This document shows positions 25,301 to 37,300 of a DNA stretch of 64,000 nt, one piece after another. Position 1 is the stretch's first letter, and the number at the start of each line of letters is the position of its first letter. The notes beneath the pieces were generated by a model. That model had not been told where the DNA came from, ran no database searches, and saw only the letters and a program-made list of their open reading frames with translations. Position numbers and translations under genes: made by a program. The stretch lies in contig NC_088300.1 of NCBI RefSeq assembly GCF_032854445.1, positions 3,720,001 through 3,784,000 of the forward strand, in the 5' to 3' direction. Origin of the DNA: Liolophura sinensis (taxonomy: Eukaryota > Mollusca > Polyplacophora > Chitonida > Chitonidae).

Positions 25301-28300
25301 ATATTACTGTCTCCTGCTTATGGATACCATTGTGCAATGGCTTGTACTCTGCCAGGGTTGCTGCAGACATTTCACAACAGAAGAACACTACTTCATAACC
25401 AAATCATAATACAATAATTCCTCACTATTACATCACAAAAATGACAAAATCTGACGACTAGTATTGCAACATTTAAACGATGAAGGTAGGTCAGATATTT
25501 CCAATCACACTGGAATCAACAAAAATTCAAAAATCCAATGAGCCATGCCATCATGTTTTAATATGCCTATGGAGAACTTACTATTAATGCATTCACAACA
25601 GCCCACCCATTAACTAACTGGTAGTTCATTTAGCTCACAACTAGTATATGGCAAGTATTACCACATTCACAACAGCCCCACCCATTAACCAACTGGTAGT
25701 TTATTTTGCTCAAAACTAGTATATGGCAAGTATTACCACATTCACAACAGCCCCACCCATTAACCAACTGGTAGTTTATTTTGCTCAAACTAGTATATGG
25801 CAAGTATTACCGCATTCACAACAGCCCCACCCATTAACCAACTGGTAGTTTATTTTGCTCAAAACTAGTATATGGCAAGTATTACTGCATTCACAACAGC
25901 CCCATCCATTAACCAACTGGTAGTTTATTTTGCTCAAAACTAGTATATGGCAAGTATTACTGCATTCACAACAGCCCCATCCATTAACCAACTGGTAGTT
26001 CATTTTGCTCAAAACTAGTATATGGCAAGTATTACTGCATTCACAACAGCCCCACCCATTAACCAACTGGTAGTTTATTTTGCTCAAAACTAGTATATGG
26101 CAAGTATTACCGCATTCACAACAGCCCCACCCATTAACCAACTGGTAGTTTATTTTGCTCAAAACTAGTATATGGCAAGTATTACTGCATTCACAACAGC
26201 CCCACCCATTAACCAACTGGTAGTTTATTTTGCTCAAAACTAGTATATGGCAAGTATTACCACATTCACAACAGCCCCACCCATTAACCAACTGGTAGTT
26301 TATTTTGCTCAAAACTAGTATATGGCAAGTATTACCACATTCACAACAGCCCCACCCATTAACCAACTGGTAGTTCATTTTGCTCAAAACTAGTATATGG
26401 CAAGTATTACTGCATTCACAACAGCCCCACCCATTAACCAACAGGAAGTTCATTTTGCTCAAAACTAGTATATGGCAAGTATTACCACATTCACAACAGC
26501 CCCACCCATTAACCAACTGGTAGTTCATTTTGCTCAAAACTAGTATATGACAAGTATTACTGCATTCACAACAGCCCCACCCATTAACCAACTGGTAGTT
26601 TATTTTGCTCAAAACTAGTATATGGCAAGTATTACCACATTCACAACAGCCCCACCCATTAACCAACTGGATGTTCATTTTGGTTAAAACTAGTATATGG
26701 CAATTTATGGCATATCAGATTGCAGGTTGTTCATTTGGTTCAACACTTGTATGTAGCAGCTGTGAGAAAGAAGAAAGACACCAACAAAAAACCCTCCAGA
26801 ATACCTGGTAAGCCTTGACAACTCATTTTACATCCAACATCAAACACCAAGACAGCCTTCTCCTGCCATAAGCAAGAGCATGCGTCATAATATAGAAAGG
26901 TTCTTTGCTCTGAGAGAAAAAAACTAAAATCTTACGGATTTTGTGCAAATGCTTGAATTTTCCTCAGATTCCGCACTTGCTTCCTGGCTATTCTGATGAG
27001 ATGGAATAGAAAACATGTAGAAGCATGTGAAATAAAAAATAAAAGGGCATAAAGAAATATTGAGTGGGCATACAAAAATGGGCCGTACTTTGATGCTGCA
27101 TTGCTCCATTAACTTTGGTCAAACCCTTTCAAACTGTAGACATTCAAATGGCATGATTTTGTTAACATACTGACCAATTTTCAAGATCTTAGCCTGAGTA
27201 GTCTGTACACAGGGTTAAAATGAAAACATAGCCTCCAAAACGCACGTTCCAGTGACCCACACTGAATCACCTGACAGGTGTCATGAGTAGAGCATGTGCT
27301 GCACCTGTGTCACACGCGTCAATCAAGTGTCATCTGGAAAAATTGTCTGGCTCTAGTGTCAGAGAGACCCTTCAGTAGAAAGGCAAAAGTTTAGCTGTAT
27401 CAAGATGGTTTTCTCCTCGGTGGACAAGGAATTGATCACCTTTTCAATTAAAACAAGGTAGAACATCATTTTGAAATGTCCAGAACATGCTGTTTTGACT
27501 ATTTTGATTTTAGTCCCATGAACAGAAATCTTAAAGGATGAAATTGAAATTTGGTCTGTATACTTAGAACATAATGGCTTTTGAGTATGTAAATTTTTAG
27601 AAGCTGACGTAAGAGGGTTTCAGAGATATTGAGCATCAAAGTACGGCCCATTTTTTTATGCCCACCCCATATACGCTATTTATTAGTAGACAGCTACTAT
27701 ATCCATGAACCAAAGCTTTCATTCAACAGTAACATCTTTTCTGTATTACAATGACACAGTCTTCTTTGGACTCAATGTGATGGTAAGAAACATGTCATGG
27801 AAATTTTGGCCTCACAGACAGTTTCAAAGACACAGGCAGTCAGGCAATAAATCCACCATGCAATCTCTCCAGTCTCTGCTTGATGGCAGTCATTTCAGAG
27901 AATCATATGACCATCACCACACAAGAACCTAACAAGTAAGTAAAAATATGTAACAGCATGCTGATTTCTGATGTAAATATCTTAACAAACTGAGAAAAAA
28001 AATCCAAGAATGTTGATTGGACATGAAAGCTATCTATTTGGGACATTTATCAGAAAATTATCACAAAGCCTGCTACAGCCTTAAAACACCAATCCTGTGA
28101 TAACTATGATCGTGACAGATGAGCGTCACGTGTTAAAATCACGTACTTTTCATTGGAGAGAAAGATGTAGTTGTAGAATTCCTCATCAATCGAAATGACA
28201 TCTGCTGGCACAACTTCTGAAACATCATGTTTAGATGTTGACAGTGAAAATTTGTTGAGATCTTTGTTGATTTCATTCATGTAACTGAGCACTGCTGATC

Positions 28301-31300
28301 TGTCTTCTCTACAACCTTTACACACTATGTACCTGTGAAACAGAAGCACAGAGGTATACGTATGTTTCATCTTCCAAGACTGAATGATAATCAAGGTAAT
28401 ACAAACATGGCTGCCAGGTTTGCAAAATTCGCCAAACCAAAAAGCTTACAGTATACTTGCTGAAAGTAAGGGCTCTGACCAATCAAAATACAATAAAACT
28501 TGATCTACTCACACAATGATATCTCAAATTAAATCCACAAAGCAATATATCACTAAATATTAATAACAGCTGCCTTACAGAGTTAAAGCCTCTGTCTAGC
28601 TACTGATCCACGAGATCACAAGTTTCAATCCCGCTCCTAAAACTCTGATTACGGCTTTAAGTTAGGAGTTTCCACAGGTACAGGTACCTAGCAAAGACGA
28701 TGGTTTACTCAGGTGTCCTGTACCTATAAAACACCGATCAAATACAGTAAAGAAATAAATCAATTACTACCAGCTTTGCAATGTGATGTACATACCTCTC
28801 TGAGTTAGCAGGGCGACTTGTCACAGGCTTGTATATGCTAACTTGATCAAACACTCGATACATTAGGTAAACCAGGCCAACGCTGAATGGTGTGAACAGA
28901 TCAAACAACTTACACACAAAGTGTCCACCTGTAGGAAAAGGTAACACACACACGTCAAATGGAAAACTTACATGTATTAAATTCATTTTGAACGACACAA
29001 ACCAAATACCACATAAATGAGAAATTATAAAAAAGAACACAAGGCAAATCTCTGTTTTACAAAATGAATGCTTTCTTAATATTTACTGTCAAACTAAGAA
29101 AGTTTATACACAGTGGTCCATGTGTACAGTATATTTAGTACTTTCACAAATATTTAACTATCAGTATTTGTATATAATTATATGCACTTGTTACCTGTTC
29201 TGAGAATGGACACAGCAACTAGAAAATGACACAGTTAAAGAACTTGTTACCTGTTCTTAGAATGGACAAAGTAACTAGAAAATGACACAGTTAAAACACT
29301 TGTTACCTCATCTGAGAATGGACAAAGCAACTAGAAACTGAAACAGTTAAAGAACTTGTTACCTGTTCTGAGAATGGACAAAGCAACTAGAAACTGAAAC
29401 AGTTAAAGAACTTGTTACCTGTTCGGAGAATGGACAAAGCAACCAGAAACTGACACAGGTAAAGCTGTTTTGATAAAATCTCTTGGATATTTTCTGATCC
29501 TTCTACAGAAAACCCCTGCAAGTAAACCATGAATCACAAAATTGTTAAATTAGTGAATACCGACACAAATTACCCATACACATATATTTCTCCACTATCA
29601 GAACAATCTCTAAAGGATGAGGAGCACTTACTTCAGCTCAGGCTTGTACAAAGTGATATGGCTCAATATCGCTCCCCGCCCCCCCCCCCCCCCACCAAAC
29701 TCCACACCCCACCTTCCAATTTTCAGACTGCTTTCTAATCTTTCGTTTACATGCAGTGAACAACTATTCACATGAAGGCATGCAAACCCTAAATTACAAA
29801 GTTGTGAGCTTCAGTTCCATTTGTGTCGTCATTTGTTTCGGTGTCAAGATTGTAGTTTCACAGTCAGAAATCAAGCCGGCAGCCATGACAGAGGGAAGCC
29901 CTAACACCTGTATTATTGGATTCTCCTGATCACTGTCGTCTATTTAACATTTCATACATGGGCAGAGTTTTCAGTGAGTGCAGAGGTAAACAGATATGTC
30001 AGATAATGAGAACGGAGTGAATGGGTAATGCTGACTATAAACTACTCTATTACAGGATGGTTTAAACGGTTAAAATTAGAGGCAGGTTGTGATTGAAGTC
30101 GCCTGCACCCATTATTGGAGCCTTTATTACAACTAACATAAACTACCACCTGCTTCAAAAATGAGTCCCAGAACAAAGACTGGAATTGAAATTTTACGTG
30201 CACCAACTTACTCCATCTGCCATCATCATGTGAACACCTTTGCCATCAGTATTCGCCAGGACAAACTTAGCAAACTCTGCCTGATTGTCTGTCCTGAACA
30301 CATCCCCATCTCCTTCCGCTCCTCCCACTCCTGAATAACAAATAACCGATCATCGCACGTTATGCATTTCAACACATCTACATGTTGTTGTGAAGCTTGA
30401 CAGTCTGACACTCACTTAATGTAATGGGTGTGATCATGCAATGGGTGTGATCATGTAATGGGTGTGATTATGCAATGGGTGTGATCATGTAATGGGTGTG
30501 ATTATGCAATGGGTGTGATCATGTAATGGGTGTGATTATGCAATGGGTGTGATCATGTAATGGGTGTGATTATGCAATGGGTGTGATCATGTAATGGGTA
30601 TGATCATGTAATGGGTATGATCATGTAATGGGTATGATCATGTAATGGGTATGATCATGTAATGGGTGTGATTATGCAATGGGTATGATCATGTACTAGG
30701 CATGATCATGTACTGGACTTGATCATTCAACATTTCCTGGCATCCATGCTAGTTGTTGAGCGCTATTTGCTTTATTTAATTGATTGAAGAGTTTCTGAAA
30801 GGATGCATGAAACCGGTATGATGTTGTGATGAAACCCACGACCATCCCCAGGTTGCTGATAGACCTTCCCACTTATGGCTGGAGAGGAAACCAGCATGAG
30901 CTTGACTTGAACTCACAGTGACCGCATTGGTGAGAGGCTCCTGCGTCATTATGCTGCGCTCGCGTGCCAACATACCACGGAGGCCCTCCCCCTAACACAT
31001 AAAATTACAAAATAGCTTCCCTTACAGACAAGAGGTGTACACCTCAGTGTGAGGTATAGATGAGGTGTATATGGGGTGTACGCCTCATGTACACTTTAGT
31101 TTGAGGTGTAGATGAGGTGTACACCTGATCTATATTATCTGAGGTGTACTGTACCTCAAGTACACCTCAGCCATATACCTATATCTCAGACGTACAAGCC
31201 TTTGTCTCACTTGTCATGACTTGTCATTCAGTGTGCAAATATTGAGCGCGGATATATTTGCCCCTGATTATTCCAAAATGGTTGCCCTGAACAGGGTGCA

Positions 31301-34300
31301 TATGGGGCCTAGGAGAAACACGAGTTAACCAGAGTTTTGAGTGGGGGCGAAAAGGAGTAGCACTAAATTTTGATCAAGCAGCTAGAAAGCCTCATGAAAA
31401 TGTATATCACTGTTGTTGTTGTACTTCAGCTGGGATTTACAGATACTGTTAGCAAAGAATAGCAAGCACTTACCAACTTACTTAAATTTATCTATAATTT
31501 ATACAGCCAACATCTAAGTGTTTTGAGCTTGTTTTCCACCTTGCCTATGAGCATGTACCTCAACTATACCTCAGGCATCATATTTTTTACCTAACAGTTA
31601 CAGAGTATACCTCCACTGAGGTGTACTGTAGGTGTACTTGAGGTACTAATTTGCATAATTGGCAGTACCTCAAATACACCTTCCATACACCTCAGATACA
31701 TCTCAAATATACCTTAGACACACCTCAGTTCAGATATGCTACACCCCAATGATACACCTCAGATGTACCTTAAGTATACCTCTAGTACAACTTACATGTA
31801 CAAGGGTAAGGGTTCTCAGGAAAAAAATGAATGTAAATTACAATTTTAATAAGGCCCCAGCAGTCAGTCTGGAAATTAAGCGGCTATGATGTCCTCAATG
31901 TCAATAACTCTCAAAACAACTATGTTGGGTGGAGCCTGAAATTTGAGGTGCTAAGCCGGTGCCGCGATCAAAGTATATTCCTCAATGATGTCCCTTCGAA
32001 ATATTTCTGACCACTGAAGAAAAATATGCATAAAATAGAGGGGTTAAAAATAAATATAAAACATACCTCAAAAATGACATTTTTTGGCATTTCTTTCTTC
32101 ATTTTGGTTAAAACCAAACTTGTTGTTTAATAATAACTTTTCACGTCTGTGAATGGAGAGCTTGAGATGTTGTATGTTGACATTTTCCCTCAGCACACAA
32201 ACTTACCGTAATGAGTCTCAAACATCTCACTGGGACCTGCCAGAAACTCCTCCAGCTTGAAGTCATTACTTTTCCTCAGCGTCAACCCAAACCCTTTAGA
32301 CTTTCCTTTGGTCCGCCACAGGACATACTCACTAAAGCCCCCAGGCCCGGCACACACGTCAGCAAAGTACAACAGCTCATTTCTCCCTACTAGAGGCTCC
32401 TACATTAACAATGGCCATACATGAACACATTTATGCATCTTTCACGTTCTTAACTATATAATTGTAAGGACTATCTCAGGCATGTCAGTGAGCAATAATA
32501 TTGCAGCTATGATTCTATCAGAAGTACACTACGAGAAATGCCATAAATCAATCTAATAAGACACAACCGTTATATATTTCAAATACAGTAACAGTTAAAT
32601 GAGGAACCCAATATTAAAGGATAGGCTGACATCTGACCAAACAAGGTGTGGCTTGTGATATCCAATGACAGTGGCTTAAATGAGGAACCCAATATTAAAG
32701 GATAGGCTGACATCTGACCAAACAAGGTGTGACGTGTGACCTCCAATGACAGTGGCTTAAATGAGGAACCCAATATTAAAGGATAGGCTGACATCTGACC
32801 AAACAAGGTGTGACGTGTGACCTCCAATGACAGTGACTAAAATGAGGAACCCAATATTAAAGGATAGGCTGACATCTGACCAAACAAGGTGTGGCTTGTG
32901 ACATCCAATGACAGTGGCTTAAATGAGGAACCCAATATTAAAGGATAGGCTGACATCTGACCAAACAAGGTGTGACGTGTGACCTCCATAGACAGTGGCT
33001 AAAATGAAGAACCCAATATTAAAGGATAGGCTGACATCTGACCAAACAAGGTGTGACGTGTGACCTCCAATGACAGTGGCTTACATGAGGAACCCAATAA
33101 TGAAGGATAGGCTGACACCTGACCAAAAGTGTGACTTGGGAGCTCCACTGACAGTGGCTTACATGAAAAACTCAGTATTAAAGGACAGGATCAAAAGAGT
33201 GACTTTTAAAGCCGCTTTTTGCTGCTGGAAATAACAAATGACTGAACTCAACATGATGAAACAAACATCCCACCAAACATACAATAATATGAACCAAGAT
33301 GTATGTGAAAATCCAGGTTAATCCACTTATCAGACTGAAGGTTACTATGAAACAAAGTCCTACCCCAGTTTTCTTGACAGGGTTTGTAAACATGAAGTCC
33401 AGAACCTCATCCATATTTGCCATCTTCATGGCAGCTCTGAAAATTTTATAAACAGTTATATTTGAGGAATTGTGTTCATGTGCAACAACAACATAAGATG
33501 TTAACAGGGCCGCGGCCGATTCCACCATGACATTTCTGACTTAAGTCCCAATTTAAAACGTTGTCACGATGTTCACAATGTTGTAACAAACTAAGTTCTA
33601 AAATCATGTCAAATTTTGACTCAAGTCAAAACTGACTTTGTAGAATTGGACCCTGTACATATGTACACATGTAAACGAACAGGATAACAAAATATACACA
33701 AATATACAGATCATCTGGGTAAGGGATCAATACGCTTAGTTAATCTCCACTTATTCTTACAAGCTAAAACTGAAAACAACACTTAAAACTAGAATCCGAA
33801 TGTCCGAAATATCCCTTTCCATTCCTCAACATTTTCAAGAATAAAAGAAAGAATATGGAAAAAATAAAAACATTATAATCAAACTGTCATTATTATTAAC
33901 ATGTAGATGTTTTCATGATGTAAAAGATATACACAAAGGTGCAGAGAAATTGGTTTATCCACAAAATCTGTCTACCTTAAATACATTATTGTATTAAGTA
34001 CCTCAAATGGAGTAATTGTGAAAATAGTTACCAGATAGTAATTTAATTTTAGCATGCTTAAGTTTACACAACAGGGAAGCTGTATACACAGTTTCATGGA
34101 AATAGCTTCAGTACCTTAGTAAAAAGAGTTGTATGGTCAAAATCTGAATACATGGAAAAGCATTATTTCATAAAGTCCTAAATTGGGGGTAATTATAAAA
34201 ATCTCTGCCCCTCCCCTTAACATACTTTTGAGCTTTACTACACTTATTTATTTACTTAAATACTGCCAACTAAACCTGCAGAATGACATGCATGTGACTA

Positions 34301-37300
34301 TAGTTTACTTCCTAAGGTACTTTACTAAATTATTTTTATAATAACAATTCTCTAAAAGCTTGTTTATAAAAGCAAATGGCTGTGAGTAACCTGTTCTGGA
34401 AGAAGACTCCTCGGATGGTTTCATATGGGTTGGACTTTGTACGAGCTCTCCTCATTTCCTCAGGGTGCAACTGATCAAAAACACTCTGTACCAAGACATG
34501 TGGAAAACCAATATAAATACCTGTGGCCATTGACACAATGCTTTCTCTTGTTTCTGAATATCACATAAGGACATAAATACAAAGCTTGCATAGCTGTACA
34601 GAGAAAAATGTGAAAAAAGTACAGAGGTTTGAGACTGTAAAAGCAAGGGAAGGTATACATTCAACAGAGATAACCTACTTCTTCATGTAACTTAATTATT
34701 CATGTAACATACTGATTCAAGGATTATTCTTTAGTCTGAGAATTCTTACTTCCTATCAATACACAATGTTTTTCAGACCAAGTCTGAAACTCTTTAAAAA
34801 ACCAAGAGAAAACATCACCAGCAACTGTCATTTGTATTCAAGGAGTTATAACCACAAAACCCACCTTGTTGTTGAGTACCTCTTTCAATGTTTTCTCAGT
34901 ACAGTATTGTGTCTCATCAGATATGTCCAGCTTTTTCTATAAAACAAACATCAAATAATATAATGTGTTGCTTAGCAATGAGTGAGATACACATACAGAA
35001 TATGTGCAATCAATCTGACACTGAAATTATTTTGAGCTAGTGTTTTAGTTAAAGTTTTCATCATTTAATCTAAGTCTTTCCACAGTTCGAGTACGGTGTT
35101 TTACCTTTGGTTTTTCAAGCAACACATTCTAACTGATTAATCCACCTTATAGGGCCACATGACTTTTTGTCAAGTATAAGTAATAATTCCTATAAAAAAA
35201 GATGAAGTCTTCAAAAGTATCATTTCAGACCTTTAGGTGTTACTGAAAGCACGCTTTACACAACAAACTTTTGATGAAATAGAGTAAATAGCTTGGTGTT
35301 GGTGGAGAGTATCCACAGAGCTTGGTGTTGGTGGAGAGTATCCACAGAGCTTGGTGGTGGTGGAGAGTATCCATAGAGCTTGGTGTTGGTGGAGAGTATC
35401 CACAGGGCTTGGTGCTGGTGGACAGTATCCACAGAGCTTGGTGTTGGTGGAGAGTATCCACAGAGCTTGGTGTTGGTGGACAGTATCCACAGAGCTTGGT
35501 GTTGGTGGACAGTATCCATAGAGCTTGGTGTTGGTGGACAGTATCCATAGAGCTTGGTGTTGGTGGAGAGTATCCACAGAGCTTGGTTTTGGTGGACACT
35601 ATCCACAGAGCTTGGTGTTGGTGGAGAGTATCCACAGAGCTTGGTGTTGGTGGAGAGTATTCACAGGGCTTGGTGCTGGTGGACAGTATCCACAGAGCTT
35701 GGTGTTGGTGGAGAGTATCCATAGAGCTTGGTGTTGGTGGAGAGTATCCACAGAGCTTGGTGTTGGTGGACAGTATCCACAGGGCTTGGTGCTGGTGGAC
35801 AGTATCCACAGAGCTTGGTGTTGGTGGAGAGTATCCACAGAGCTTGGTTTTGGTGGACAGTATCCACAGGGCTTGGTGCTGGTGGGCAGTATCCACAGAG
35901 CTTGGTGTTGGTGGAGAGTATCCATAGAGCTTGGTGTTGGTGGACAGTATCCACAGGGCTTGGTGTTGGTGGACAGTATCCACAGAGCTTGGTGTTGGTG
36001 GAGAGTATCCACAGAGCTTGGTGTTGGTGGACAGTATCCACAGGGCTTGGTGCTGGTGGACAGTATCCACAGAGCTTGGTGCTGGTGGACAGTATCCACA
36101 GAGCTTGGTGTTGGTGGACAGTATCCACAGGGCTTGGTGTTGGTGGACAGTATCCACAGAGCTTGGTGTTGGTGGTAGTTACATGTAAACGAGGACATAT
36201 ACACCTTCAGTATCCGCGTCCCATCTGATTCCACGTATGTAAGAGAACAAGTGTTCTCAGTGTATGAATTGGTGACTACATGTATAAGAGGACAAATGTT
36301 TACCTCTCATATAACCTGGAGACTACATGTGTAAGAGAACAGGGGTCTATCTCTCCTGTGATCTGGAGATTACACAAGTAAGGGGACAAGTGTTTATCTC
36401 TCATATGACCTGGGCACTACATGTGTAAGACGGCAAATGTTTACCTCTCCCATGACCTGGAGACTGCATGAGTAAGAGGACAAGTGTTTACCTCTCCTAT
36501 GATCTGGGGACTACATGTGTAAGAAGATCAGTGTTTCCCTCTCCTATGACTGGGGCATTACATGTGTAAGAGAACAAGTGTTTACCTCTCCCATGACCTG
36601 GAGACCACATGAGTAAAACTACGAGTGTTTACCTCTCCTGTCACCTGGAAACTACATGTGTAAGGGGACAAGTGTTTGCCCCTCCTATGATCTGGGGACT
36701 ACATGTGTAAGAGGACAAGTGTTTACCTCTCCTATGACCTGGGCACTCCATGTGTAAGAGGACAAGTGTTTGCCCCTCCTATGATCTGGGGACTACATGA
36801 GTAAGAGGACAAGTGTTTACCTCTCCTATGACCTGGGCACTCCATGTGTAAGAGGACAAGTGTTTGCCCCTCCTATGATCTGGGGACTACATGAGTAAGA
36901 GGACAAGTGTTTACCTCTCCTATCACTTTCCACTGTCTCAAAGTATCCAGGTCAGGCACCGGCTGCTCACAGGGAGGTAACCATTCCACCTCCTCATCAA
37001 TCACAATCTGAAAGCAAATCCCACAAACCATGCTTTACATTCACATATCTATACATGTACTGACACATAGTACACATAGGGATGTTCACAGTCTGAATGT
37101 ACGACAATCTCTGGACTGAGCTTATTACTCCATTATGGAACACATTTGAAAAACAAAAATCCTACGGCACTTTATGTGGCCCTATATGGGAGGCCCCGAC
37201 TCTTTTATATACCTCATCTTTAGTGAAGTCCCATTCCACGTCCTCAGCATCTAACTGGGCAATGGTAAAACCCAGACCTCGCCTACCTCGTTGCTTTGAG

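Noticed and set aside
25785-26678. 297-codon Cys-rich open frame, minus strand
   Set aside because: Product of the 75-bp tandem repeat (25 codons per unit) inside an intron; no exon signals.
32579-32827. 82-codon frame with internal repeats
   Set aside because: Product of the 81-bp tandem repeat in a CMTR1 intron.
35240-36234. Several overlapping 100-305-codon frames on both strands
   Set aside because: All arise from the stop-free 29-bp satellite and give the same cyclic peptide in each phase.
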